From Rotaria sordida (Eukaryota; Rotifera; Eurotatoria; Philodinida; Philodinidae), in contig CAJNOL010000756.1 of assembly GCA_905250125.1 (NCBI GenBank), positions 41,450 through 105,449 of the forward strand: 64,000 nt of DNA, given 5' to 3'. The number at the start of each line of letters is the position of its first letter. The stretch's first letter is position 1. The position numbers and the translations under genes are program-made. Under the pieces are notes generated by a model that worked only from the letters and a program-made list of their open reading frames with translations, did not search any database and was not told where the DNA came from. Shown in pieces: positions 23,096-35,095 of the stretch.

Positions 23096-25598
23096 TTAAT
23101 CAGATGTTTCATTTATTCCCCAGTAATCTGTAGTTGAATTACCAAATAATCTGTACAATGTTTGATTGACGATAGGATTCGAACACATCCAATCAATACT
23201 AATTAAATTTTCTTTCAAACTACATGTATAATTTATCGTGTCTAAATCTAAATTCAATTCCTGTTGATACAATAATTGAACGATAATCTGATCTGTACAT
23301 GTTGTTGATTGAAATCCATCTTTTTTAGTATACGATTGTACACCCGTAACATGAGTTAAACCTTTCATTTCGATTAATTTTGTACGAATTTGTTCAGATT
23401 GAAACCATTTTTGAGTTTGTTGTGCTGTGTACATTGGTGAATTGTAATCTAAATCTCCATTCAATAGTAATACACCACTTTTGTTCGATCGAAATATTTG
23501 TGGATTAACTTGAAATTGTCCCCAATAACGAGGATTTTTCGTATATAAAATATCAGTAAATACGGATGGAATAGTATAATTGTATTTTGATTGCTGTATT
23601 TCACGACACACTGGCATTGGACCTGTTGGTGCTAAATAAAATTCATTGGTAATACCACTATTGATGCAAAAATCATTGAAAAAACTAGCATTTGTTTTGA
23701 AATTTTCATCTAATGTGAAACCAACAAAATCACTCCAAATTGTTGTTATACTTAAAACATTTCCATCATCTGGATATACACTAGGTGGATCGACTAATTT
23801 TGGTGTTAACGATTGTTCTGCCAAGGCAATTAGAATTGGCAATGTTCGAGATAAAACTCGTTGATCTTCGACTGAACAACGATATAGACGTGCAATAAGT
23901 ACTGCAGCAAGTGGACGAATAGAAATAAGTTCAATACTTTGACTAGCAATAATAGTAAATAAATTCCAATTATTCAATCCTAAATTAGTCGTGCACATAG
24001 GATTTGTCAAATTAGTCAAGAAAAGCATTTGTAATGTTAATGTAGCAGTTATAATATCTTCATCAGTACCAGTAACATGTTTAAAAGTCGTTGCACAGAA
24101 TATATCATTTTGACATTTAGATAAATATAAATAAAATCGATTATTGATTGATTTGATTTGATTTTGAAAGACATCCGATTTTTTTATCGACATTATTCCA
24201 TCGAGAATTATTCCATTGATAGGTTGTAATTGAGAATTGATCGATTGAATTGATAGATAATATTGAATAATGCCTGTACCTTATTTTAAAAGAAATATGA
24301 ATCATCAACCCTGTCATATCATATACACTAGCGGTGAATCAAAACTTTATTGAAAACGATTCTGTTTTCTTAGTTAATATGTGTTTGATTATAAGAGAAG
24401 ATTTCCACAATGTTGCAAAAAATCAAAGAGAAATAAAATTTGATTGCTAAAATTCTGATAACTTTAGTAGAAAGTCGCAATCGAATATTTTTAAATGATA
24501 AACTCAGTAATCATTCGAACATATAAAGGAATCTACAAAATTTGATAAGATTTTAGTTGAATCAACCTGTTGCTCTGAATAGATTTGATAACCAAATATA
24601 AACTGAAAGATCAGATTGCCTAAGAAAAATTGAACATTCTTTAGGACATGAATTTTCATGAAAATCAATAAAAAAATTAAGAAATTGAGTAAATTTTATT
24701 TGACGGACAGAATTTAAATAACGAGATATCATCGAAATATTAAAATACAACTGCTTCTCATACACTCTGTTATAACTATTAGGAAATTCTGTCGTGTAGC
24801 TTGTCTCTCAAAGTGCAAAGAATTTCGTTCAATAGAAAATTTTTCTCTTCTTATTTTGATCAGAACAATCTACTATAAACAGATTTGTGTATAATGTTTC
24901 GTCGACTGTCAGTTTATACCTTGACTTAATCCATAGATATAAGTCGATGTCGGAGATAATGGTTGTGATTGATTGATTGAATATTGAACTTGATATTGTA
25001 AATCTTGTGCAATATTTTGATTTGTCATAGCATTGATTATTTTTAATGATTCATTGACAGAAGTAGGTACAGTTGTTTGAATCAATTCTTTAGCACAATC
25101 AATCCATGTTGTTGCTGTATAACAATGAATCGATGGTTCACTCAAACCTGCTCCTCTATATTGGAATAGATACATTATTGGATGTGTTTGAGGATATGTT
25201 TGATGATATTTATTTAAAATAATTTGTTTCAACATCGATACACCAAACGTTTCCATTCCGTATTGTGAACCACCACCACCATTTAAAAGCCAATAGTTGA
25301 TAATGTGTTTAACGGTGGAAGTATTTCGTGGTGGAAAATCAGAGAAAAATAAACGTTTCATATGTAGATCAGTCAGTGGAATTGACTTTGTTGAATTATA
25401 GTAGAAACCATCGAAAGTATTCGGATTGAATTCATTCCATTCAAGTGGACTTGTCAAATACATACATTCAGCTTGAATAGTCATATTATTCTCTATTGTT
25501 TTATTAAACGACCCATCATTGAATGGACAGGAATACCAAGCTAAAGTAATTGAATATAAATTCAAAATGAAGAATAATTGTAGTCGTTTAGTCATCAT
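23096..25598 (-). CDS. Secreted alpha/beta hydrolase, tripeptidyl-aminopeptidase-like (S33-type)
   Basis: Two minus-strand exons, 25598-24920 and 24279-23096, with a 640-bp phase-1 intron, giving 620 residues. ATG 25598 is preferred because the frame upstream lacks an ATG and this start puts a signal peptide first (MMTKRLQLFFILNLYSITLA). The oxyanion region reads LLNGGGGSQYG. Splicing completes the nucleophile elbow YGLSQGTG, with Ser225. The C-terminal TAP-like part supplies LLLNGDLDYNSP (Asp502 or Asp504) and GLTHVTG (His536), so the triad is complete. Many N-glycosylation sequons and paired Cys agree with secretion. The family cleaves N-terminal peptides or Pro-linked substrates; exact specificity cannot be read here. 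The long intron is unusual beside the 53-60 bp introns of neighbouring genes. Confidence 0.82.
24280..24919 (-). other. 640-bp intron of the secreted hydrolase gene
   Basis: GTATAA donor directly after the nucleophile-elbow codons and AAAATAAG acceptor. It contains only a 67-codon frame with no recognisable domain. Frame and motif continuity across it (GLSQ to GTGIIQYY) support splicing, although the donor and acceptor are weaker than those of the short introns. Confidence 0.7.
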
Positions 25599-26640
25599 GT
25601 CGATTTTGCCTTGTTCGTAGTTTGTCAACGTATGAATAAATATAAGAAATGAATTTCTCTTCGTCAATAGAATAGCAAGTATCTGCACGTTCTGCGTTCT
25701 ATTACTTCGAACTATTTATCTTTTGAGAAGCGTACACGTTTGAAAAATATGACAAAAGAATCAACAATTGTCATTACAACAAAGATAAATATTATGATAT
25801 CACTCACATAAGGAGCCAATGATAAGTTGCTCACATTTACTTGACTCCTACGTATTTCTCGAGTTTACATCAACCCTGATCAAGGATTAAAAAGATAAGA
25901 TTTGGTGCAGTATTCAAATAAAATGCGATTTCGTGTCCTTGAAGATCTAATCTACAACAGATCTTATGCACTATTACACATATATTAATCAACTCACAAA
26001 CAATGATATTCATTATGTTTTGAAAATTATAACTTGATCAATTTTGCAAAAAAAAACTCTAGAAAATCTCACCCCTATTACTCTCAATTGCTAAAGTCGG
26101 TATGAGAGAGTCGGAAAACTTCGACTTAAAACTTACACTCACTATTTTCTTCAAAAATATATGCAAGTTCCACAAAATCAATCCGAAATACCATCAACAA
26201 AATGTTCAGCGAAAACTCACCTGATTGGTCAGTTGCTTGTCAATCAAATTGTGATATATCGAAAACCTCAAATGAATAACTATTTCTGTTCTTAAGATAT
26301 TAATACAACACGCGTGTTCAATATTACATGAAAATATTTACAGCCGGATTCATAAGAAATAGTTCTTAAGTTGTGTTTCAATTAGTTTAAGAGATTTTTT
26401 TTGTACCTGATGAAAATGTCTTTTTTTCCAAAAAAAAAATTTCAAAATGAATGTTTTTCAAAAAGTTACTTTGCCAGGTCAAACAATCAAATCTATCATA
26501 ATTCATATCCAATCTTTGTAAAATTTACATCAAGTCTTGCAGAGACTACCATGATTATTCGTACGTTTTCCATGAGATTTCGTTTGATCTGCAAGATCTT
26601 GTGTCTGATCTTTTGACCTGAGTCGATTTATTGAATCTAC
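25599..26640. other. Intergenic region
   Basis: No gene recognised; it should contain the promoter of the minus-strand hydrolase. A small GATCTGCAAGATCTTG palindromic region occurs near 26585, just before the inverted-repeat element. Confidence 0.4.
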
Positions 26641-26644
26641 CCAG

Positions 26645-26941
26645 ATCGAAAAATCTGACGGTAAGATCTTACAAGATCATATCCTCTACTCTTATATGAT
26701 CTTATAAGATCAGATGAAAAAGCGTACCGAAAATCGTCGTTCCTGAAATCTTAAGTTACTTCGTGTTACAGGATTCTTGCAAGATCTGGCTACCTTATAA
26801 GATATCACAGTAATATTATAGAAAATCGTAAGATTTTGCAGGCATCTTATTCTATGATTTACTGTATGATTTCAGGGACGACGATTTTTTGTACGATTTC
26901 GTCTGATCATAAAAGGTCTTCACGTCTGATTTTTTGATCTG
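26645..26941. mobile_element. Short inverted-repeat element (about 300 bp MITE)
   Basis: The left arm starts near CCAGATCGAAAAATCTGACG and the right arm, on the other strand, reads CCAGATCAAAAAATCAGACG. Inner blocks also pair (AAAATCGTCGTTCCTGAAATC with GATTTCAGGGACGACGATTTT). TA dinucleotides lie next to both ends. The interior is rich in GATCTTATAAGATC-like palindromes. Exact ends are uncertain by a few bases. Confidence 0.65.
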
Positions 26942-26991
26942 GATACCGATTAATAATAATAGTTTTTCTGATTCATACTAGATGATAATGC

Positions 26992-27204
26992 TTAATCATA
27001 GTCTTCGTCGTCAGTGGTTTGTTCTCTTTTGAATTTTCCACTAAATCTTGACAGGTGACCATATCGTAATTTTCCACAATTTTGACATCTTTTTATTGAT
27101 TCTTCATTATTAATCAAATACTCTTCGCATTCCCAATAATTTTCATTTGTACTAATTGGATTTTCCAAATTGAACACGAGAAGAAAACATTTTTCGTTCT
27201 CCAT
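26992..27204 (-). CDS. Small hypothetical protein with a CxxC motif
   Basis: 70-codon frame starting at ATG 27204 with a stop immediately upstream. It contains KRCQNCGKLRYGH, a possible single zinc knuckle, and an acidic tail (DDEDYD). No family recognised. It could be a small gene or the last exon of a larger one; codon composition looks protein-like compared with the surrounding AT-rich DNA. Confidence 0.4.
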   Translation of the reverse strand: MENEKCFLLVFNLENPISTNENYWECEEYLINNEESIKRCQNCGKLRYGHLSRFSGKFKREQTTDDEDYD

Positions 27205-28838
27205 TTAGAAATACAAGACTGATTTAAACATTCTGTCTTTGCCAATTTCGATTATCAAGCAAGATATTCAAATTCATAAGTGTATTTATTTATCATCTTT
27301 TTCTTCCTTTTGTTTAATTAGTAAAATGGCATATGGTGTCATTTTGTATGTTCTCAGCTTTGTGGATTAAAATAAGAAAAGTGAAATTGCGTCAAAAGAA
27401 TAAAATCAAGATTTCCTAATCAATATTAATTTTTTTGTTTACATAAAAAAAACAGCACACAGCTAAACTTCATATTATTTCAATGCTTGATTCATTCAAA
27501 TACTAACGATAAAAACAACTTTCATATTTGAATGAATCGTAAATTTCTTCTATAGATTTTGTAATTTTTGTTGCTATATCCCGAGAGAATCATCATAACA
27601 AATAGGACGATCAAATTGTTTTCTCGTATCGAGACGTTCTTGAGTATAATGACAATGAAATATATGCTTAATTTATTTGTTCAAGTAGATTGAAACTGTT
27701 CTATAAGACTAACTCATATTAGTCTACATTAAAAAAATTTCCCATTGGTGTCAACAATTAATTATTAAAGAATAAGAACTGAGATCAGCAAATTGTACTT
27801 TTTTTTGTGATACAGATAGATCCGTTTTCTGTATTGTATAGTCTCATATTTCCAAGATAAAAATTATCTTCTTTTCTAAATTAAACAAGATCGATTTTTT
27901 TTCTGTTTAACACTTTTGTCTCATTTTATCCTTGCTTTTTGCATTGGTTCAATCAACAGTTTGCATTCCATACTAGAAACAACTCAAGTAGTTGAATCAC
28001 TAGAAAAGAGAAAAGGACGGACTGATGTAAACAAAAACAAATAGTAAATGAACGGAGTTCACATAAAAAAACGATATATAGAATGAAGAGTGAACGAATA
28101 ATCATACCAAAAGTTCGTCAAGAATAAATGTTTGCATTCATTTTTCTTCTTTATCAATGACAGCAGATGAATATCTATATTTGCGTTTTTTTTTGCTACA
28201 TTATCACCAAATAATAATGATAAAGTGCATACTTTTTCTTTTCTTTTTCAATTTCTTCTTATGGACATAGTTTTTGTTTTGTTTCGCAATTCACTTTATT
28301 CTCTTGATTTGATCATGATTTTGTTTGTTAGAAATTTTTATTTAACGTTGACATTAGAGATGTAGCCATGCTGAGGATTAGAAAAATAATTTCACACAAT
28401 TAACTTAATTGAATACGCAGTCTTCGTTGCAAAGTTTCGAGACAATTTGTTTCTTTACTTATTGACTTTTTCAATGCAAGTAGCGAGAAGCAAAAGAAGT
28501 AAGTTAGCATCAGAATTTCATCTTCTTTTGAAATATATGTTCAGAATATTTATCTACCTTTAGGTTGAGTAGCTTTGAGCATATGTTGCTAAAGAAGATC
28601 TTTAATTCGGTTTATTCAGCAACAGATTCACATGAATTCCATAGCGCATACAACATTCATTGGTATAGTTTTTTTTATCGATAATGAAAAAAAAACAACG
28701 AATAAATGGAGTCATAATTGAAACCGTCGTCGACATTTACATTCTAGATGCTGATCAACACGTATGATCGATTTATAAAAACGCAAAAATAGTCATATAG
28801 TCATTGAAAAACAATGTTGATGAAATGAAATTGTACGT
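27205..28838. other. Non-coding stretch
   Basis: AT-rich; no gene, RNA or clear repeat recognised. Confidence 0.4.
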
Positions 28839-30099
28839 TTATTGAACATTACACCATCGTTGGGTCTGATGCTGATCGGTCGTATTGACAGGCTTTGGCT
28901 AAAACAAAATAGAGCATGATATAGCAATGCCTATATTCTCTAGTTGATTCTATTTGCGAAGAAAACACGATTGTACTAGGAAAGGAAGTTTATCGAATTT
29001 TTACTCTGCTCTTCATTTAGAAACATCCTAATCTTTATTGTTCTTATTTGCTTATTATTTTCAAGAAATAATCATATCTAAACTCGATTCGTCTGCCAGG
29101 TTATAGGTATTGTATTCTTTATCATTGAAAATGACGTACTCTCAACGTTTGCTGAGGAAAGGTAGTTTTTAAGCGAAGCATGTTAAGGGAAATAATTCAA
29201 GTGTGTAAATCTTCTTCGATCTTCAATGAATAAATGTATCATTAACACTGACACTTCTGTATAATCTTGCGACATTTTTACCTTATAATGACTGCACCAT
29301 GAGCGATGATTACTCTTGCCTTCACGTGAAATGATTCTGTAATCGGCTTGACATTCCCAACAAAACTTATGGTGGCAGCGACGACATTTCATCTCATTAC
29401 ATCCGGCATTCTTCTCAATATACCATCGACACTGTGGACATCTTTTAGTGTTTTGGTCAAGCCATGCACAAGTACCATCATCAGGTAATTGACTTTGTTG
29501 AAGATCATATTCGGCACATGTTATACCCGTATGCCAGATGGTTCGATGTGTAAAACATGTTCGTAGTTGACATTTTATACATATAACTTCGGGACTCGAA
29601 AATCCTTCGAGATCATGCAATTGACCGGAACCACATTCATGTGCACACCAAACAAATTCGGTCATTTGTTCAAGACGTCGATAGATCAAATTTTTGTCGT
29701 ATTTTTCAAATACTATATGACTTTTGCCTGTGGCGAGAAGAATACCTCGAATTGCATAAAAGTCGAAAGTTGCATTGCAATTTTGTTCGGGACATATGAG
29801 TTGTTCATCGTAAATACTCGTATTTTCGACAAGAAATTTTGTGTTTTCGTATACGCATGCATCGCACACGGTTCGTTCAAGATGACGACATGCCTCACTG
29901 TAGTTCCCTATGAATTCACTATATGGTTTGTCCATTGAACATACAGCACATTCTCGAGTGATCTGTGACAATGATATTCTATTGTTAAGCTGATCATCAT
30001 TTAGTTGTAACATTTGAGACTCAAGTATTGCTGAAGGTGGTTTTAATTGTTGTTGATTTAGCGGTGGCTGTGGCAAAGACGTTTCCGAAAACGTGTTAA
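28839..30099 (-). CDS. RBR-type E3 ubiquitin ligase (RING1-IBR-RING2), 5' end unresolved
   Basis: The main exon, 30099-29282, encodes RING1 (ECAVCSMDKPYSEF...ACRH...VCDACV), IBR (CAHECGSGQL...VICIKCQLRTCFTH) and RING2 (CPQCRWYIEKNAGCNEMKC...CWEC). The Cys in NAGC aligns with the catalytic Cys of parkin and HHARI, so thioester transfer of ubiquitin should be possible. There is no ATG before RING1 except an internal Met (SQML). A TTCTTTAG acceptor at 30100 suggests a short upstream exon I could not locate. At the 3' end, AAG|GTAAAA (29281) is a plausible donor that would join to TTTTGTTTTAG|CC at 28898 and add 19 codons ending at TAA 28839-28841, which overlaps an AATAAA. Without that splice the frame stops at 29183. 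RBR ligases are cytosolic; the substrate is unknown. Confidence 0.75.
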
Positions 30100-31026
30100 C
30101 TAAAGAAGAAGACTGTATATACTATTTGTATGAAAATTTTGACTATCTAATTTTAGGAAAAGCATTCTCAACTGTAATCAGCATGGTTAGTTTTAATGAA
30201 TCAGGCGCTGATTCAGAATTCTTTTGGAATTATGAAGATACTTGAAATTTTTTTCCATTTCCATTTTTTATATTTTTCTGGGCTATTGCGTATCGATCAA
30301 TCAGATTGACTCTATCTAAATAATGATAGCGAAAAAGTTGCCGTGATTTATCTTAACTTGTAATTTGAAGTTTTCATGTTTGTAATGAGTGCGTCACCGT
30401 AGTGAAGTCAACAATTAAAAAAAATTAGATAGTTTGATATACTAACTTTATCATTTTTTTTTTCTTTTGCTGTTTGATTGGATTTTTGAACTATTCACGA
30501 ACAAACTACAAGGGACATGCATGATATTTGTTGGAAGTTAGGTGTTAGAAGCAGATCAACTTTCTATTTGGAGTTGTTCGTTATCAATGACATTCGACAA
30601 CAGCTGTTCAATTGAAACCTCGGGATCCTATATGATCATCAAGCTTTATCACAACTCACTTTGGCAAGATCGATTGACATCAGCAGCATGATTCGATTGT
30701 CGGTTTGACGATGAGAAGACGTCAAAAGCTTCAGTGAATGGTAACTTTTGCTGGCAGTTTTGTGTCACCATTATGACAGTAAATTATTGGATTCAGGTCG
30801 TATACTTGTTCGTGATTATTTCTATTCTGTGGCAATGAAATACTTTATATATTGCTCAAAATGCAGCACATTACGTATGTCTATGATTCACATTGCTTGA
30901 ATAATTTTGCTTTATTCTTTTTTTTCTCTGTAGAGTTGAAGGCGACGTTTAACATTAGCATCATTCACGAGTATGAATCATGAAAGAGATGAGTCACAGT
31001 CCCCATTAGATTCGGTGAAGAAACAA

Positions 31027-31347
31027 TCATACACAAGACTGAAACAAACAGTAACTGATAAAATAATATTTTTGCTCAGAGCATAAGCATATTTGCTCAT
31101 CATTTTCACCCTTTTCGAGAAGCATTCTACTGTATATGTTCGATTCTTCATTTTGTAAGATAGCAGCTCTTGTATTTCGCATCGATAAGAGCGGACGCAA
31201 AAACAATGACAGCACATAGTACTCAAATAAACACGTTTTATTCATAAATGATTTTGCTTCGTATAACTCTAATTCGCTGAGGTTCTTCATCGGCGATGAC
31301 TTTTTCGAACCACTTGAAGATTTTGCTGTGACAGATAAAAATAACAT
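31027..31347 (-). CDS. Possible exon of an unidentified protein
   Basis: 106-codon frame. A good acceptor (TTTATCTGTCACAG) lies just inside its start and GAGAAGG|GTGAAA could be a donor, leaving about 72 codons (KSSSGSKKSSPMKNLSELEL onward, with LRPLLSMRNTRAAILQ). No family recognised. It could be a real internal exon or chance. Confidence 0.22.
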   Translation of the reverse strand: MLFLSVTAKSSSGSKKSSPMKNLSELELYEAKSFMNKTCLFEYYVLSLFLRPLLSMRNTRAAILQNEESNIYSRMLLEKGENDEQICLCSEQKYYFISYCLFQSCV

Positions 31348-31539
31348 TGAAGGACTCGTATCGAGTCATTTACCGGGTCGAAAACGTTTTTTTGTAATAT
31401 CAAATCATAATCTGTTTTATCAATTAGTGTGAAACAAAAAATCTGTATCAAAACAAGAAAGAACAGAATGCAACCATTGAGATATCATTTCCAAACTTAC
31501 CTCTTGTCGCTTTCAGCATGGATCCTGCAAGACTTCTGA

Positions 31540-31592
31540 AGGTGTGGGTGTGAGTATGGTCTTTTTTAACACCAACATTCACACCCTTTTCA
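31540..31592. repeat. GT/CA-rich hairpin, short copy
   Basis: GGTGTGGGTGTGAGTATGGT, then CTTTTTTAACACCAACATTC and ACACCC. The loop is nearly identical to the one at 33538-33585. Confidence 0.7.
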
Positions 31593-33537
31593 GTTCGATA
31601 GTCGCCGCATAATGCCAAGAAATTTGTTATTGATCAAATGTGTGAACACAAATAAAATTGTATTGACGAAAACTAATGCTGAAATGTCACCATCGACAGA
31701 CAATTTTTTGTTATTTTGTAATGTATATGCTACCTCATGAATTCAAAAGACTTCTTAAGATCCTCAAAGACCATCTACTATTGGCAAAAAAAAAGATATA
31801 GATTGTATTGTTTCTCTGAATTGAAATGATATGCCTTTGTTTTTCAATTTCGAATGCAATCAAATAGACCATAGTGTGACGTGAATATAGTTCAGTCTGT
31901 GATGCGTCCATACATATCTCATTCCATAGAGATTCGTACATGTATATACAATATTACCATGTACTTTCACGCGCTTTTCTCATAGTTGTGAATAACTGCA
32001 AAAATTCAAAAACTATTGAGAATTCACTACATCTATATTTTGGAATTGAATCATTTTGATCTCTATAAAAATATCCTTAAAAAATGTATTTCTCATTAAA
32101 ATCATATCTCGCTATAGTGCAAATGGTACTCAGTTTCATATAATTCATTTTAATATATCAATAATTTTTAGTTGCAACAAATTATCAATATAGAACGTTT
32201 AGAGTTTGTATTAAAGAATCAATAATAAGAGTGGGGACAATATATGAAACTTTCAATAAAATCGTCCATTTGTTTATAGGCTATATTATATATTTGAAAA
32301 GTTCTTAAAGGAATTTCATGTGACCATATAATATTTTCTTAATTCGATTCAACTAAAAAAGAAAGTAAAAATACATGTAATGTTATCATACAAATATCGA
32401 TTGAAAGTAAAATATCGAACAGCAAAACCAAAAGCAAGATGAACTAAACAACGAACAAAGAAATTATACGAATATTTTTTTTAATCGTCAAATAATGGCA
32501 ACAAAATTTTCAACTGGAACATAAAAATAAAATTCAAGACAATTATAATAAAATGAAGCATACCATAAATATCATTGATGTTTTGTTCCAAAGATATTTA
32601 TTTTACAGTAAAAGACATTTTCTTATGAGTATTATAACACAATGCCATTTTTTCAAGATTATTTTTATCCGAGATTTGTCTTGAGAAGTAGTAGATCAAA
32701 AGGACAATCACTAAGCAACATTTTTCAAGGAATAACTATCACCGTGACCGTAGTTTATTTCTAATTCGTTAAGACTATTAACATTAGTTTTCTTTTCGTC
32801 CATATTTTACTTTCTTTAATTCACGTGCTGTTCGTACGCCTTAACAATTCTTGTAATTGCGTCGTTCTATCTTTCTCTCTTTTTCTTTCTGAATAAATAT
32901 AGAAGAAAATATTGTATCTCTCTATCAAACCAATAACAAGCACATAAATGAACGAGATCACTTTTACTACATTCTAAAATGACAATCATTATCTACTTAA
33001 GAAAAAAGCTGATCTTTTGGCATCGTATACTTACTTTTATTTTATAAACAGACGGTTTTAATTAACAAAACATGAGTAAGGAAGAATGTATTGATTTTTA
33101 ACTTGAAAAATCCTATTTATCAGTAAAAAACGATTAATGATCAATTAATTATGGTCGACAGACAAACAGATGATGATTTTGCATCAGAATATTCAATAAA
33201 TCAATGCTTTATGCAAGTAACTGTTCTCAATAGAAACGAGTATGTAACAATTGACTTTTCAGGTCAGTTTTATTTCGATCACTAAAAAAAAGCTTTGTAC
33301 TTATTCATCTTGACATTTTTTCTAGCAGTAAGATGTGTTAGATTCAGTCCGATTTCGTTTAAAAACATCATATGTTGATGAACAATATGGTGATTATAGG
33401 CAATTTTTCAAACTTGTTTCGTTTTCAATAAAATAATTGAAAATTGTTGTTTTATTTTAGTATAGAACATATTATTAAACTTCAGGTACATATGACAAAA
33501 AGATATCGTTATCGGTAGGAATAATTTCCAGCAAACT

Positions 33538-33586
33538 GACGGTGTAGGTGGGTGTGGTCTTTTCTAACACCCACATCCAGGCTTAA
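33538..33586. repeat. GT/CA-rich hairpin, short copy
   Basis: GGTGTAGGTGGGTGTGGTC, TTTTCTAACACCCACATCC. It shares the GGTCTTTTCTAACACC-type loop with the copy at 31540 and lies immediately before the Penelope-like remnant. Confidence 0.7.
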
Positions 33587-33594
33587 AACATTGA

Positions 33595-35095
33595 TATTAG
33601 TAAAGTCAATAAAGGCAACTCCATTGTAATACCAGACAAAGAATCATATACTCAAAAAGATGAACAAATTACTCAAAAGAAAATCAACTTCATATTTTAA
33701 CTAATAAAAACTTCATCAAAAACGTGAGAACGAATTAAATAAATATAATTACTCATTATTTAAGGGAGATGTAATAGACCAGAAGCTTCACTCCCAACTC
33801 CAATCTAAATGTTCATCATTTTCAATCTTTTATGAACTTCCTAAAACACATAAAACCGGATATCCTATACGTCCAATTTTATCTACAATAGACTGCTATT
33901 AAAATCAATTAGCGAAATATTTAGCAAAATCTATTAGGGATTCTCGTCCTCGAGTTGATTCATTCGTGAAAGACTCTGAACTTTGTAAAATAATTAAAAA
34001 ATGCACTATTATATCAACAAAAATCACATATTATATGTAGTTTCGATGCAGAAATCTTATATACAAAAGTGTCAGTACATGCGACAATGTTACATTAGAT
34101 GTTATGTATTAACTAACTAAATTAACAAATGTTCAGTTTAATCGAGATCAGAAGAAAAAAAAATTAGAATTATTAGTATGTGATGCACCTTTTCGATTTC
34201 AAGATAACATCTTTAAGCATGTTGATGGCATTGCTATGGACAACTCCTTAGAATCTATGTTAACTGACTTATGGATGCAACAAATTGAACAAAAATTAAA
34301 TAAATTTAGTGCAAACAAGCCTACTATTTGGCTAAGATATGTAGAGTAATACTTATTGCCTATTTGCTATCCCTAACGTTAAAATTTTTGAATTTCATTC
34401 ACGTATTAACAAATGGCACAAAATATTTGTTATTCATATTTATCGGATTTGTTCAACAAAAATGATAATAAGCAACAAATTAAATCTATTAAAAGAAACA
34501 CTTCAAATGAACGGATGCCTCCTCATATAATAAAAAAAAGGTATTTCAGAAGGAGAAGTAATTATTCGAAAGTCTTCTCAAACAGAAACGAAAACAACCG
34601 ATATAGATACCAACGTCATATTTTTTACTATCGGATACTATGGACATGAATCTCTTATATTTGATGCTCGACTAAGACATGTATGTTGCAAACTTCTGCC
34701 TAATCTAAAGATTCATTTTGTCTTCAGAAAGCATCTAAGTTTGAAACGAATCTTTCTACCAATACTTAAAGAAAAAGACCAATTGAAAACTAAGAAAAAA
34801 TTAATATGTTCAAGTTCATGCTCAGACTGCACCAAAGTATATATCGGAGAGATAAATACAATGAAATAAACTCAAATGACTGAACATCGTGCAAAAATAA
34901 AATCATTAGCTTCAGATTCAAAACTTGTTGAATATGTTCAACAATATAAACGTTAATTTGATTTCTCTAGAGCTGAAACCTTTGTATGGGAAACTGATTG
35001 GAGGAAAAGAACTATAAAAGAAAGTATTTTAACAAATAAGATCTTTGGTAATGCTATGAACGATACAAAACACACACTTCATGTCTTCGGATAAG
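33595..35095 (+). pseudogene. Penelope-like retroelement, decayed (RT plus GIY-YIG endonuclease)
   Basis: Conserved blocks appear in order on the plus strand with several stops and frameshifts: NKGNSIVIPDKESYTQKDEQ; FYELPKTHKTGYPIRPILS; QLAKYLAKS; SFDAEILYTKV (RT motif A); FRFQDNIFKHVDGIAM followed by a degenerate NSL (normally GSPL); and IWLRYVE (normally RYVDD, so the catalytic Asp pair is lost). Near 34815-34990 a second domain reads CSSCSDCTKVYIGE, then EHRAKIKSL and ESILTNKIFGN, matching the GIY-YIG endonuclease of canonical Penelope elements. In-frame stops (for example after CY in the RT and after TMK in the endonuclease) make it non-functional. The element would have copied its RNA at a nick made by the endonuclease. 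Element ends were not defined. Confidence 0.82.

Larger units (their letters stand above)
30100..33594. other. Mostly non-coding stretch
   Basis: One possible exon (31027-31347, minus) is listed separately. GT/CA hairpins occur at about 31540-31590 and 33538-33585. The rest is AT-rich without recognisable content. Confidence 0.4.

Noticed and set aside
24562-24765. 67-codon ORF
   Set aside because: Lies in the hydrolase intron and has no domain or ATG context supporting a gene.
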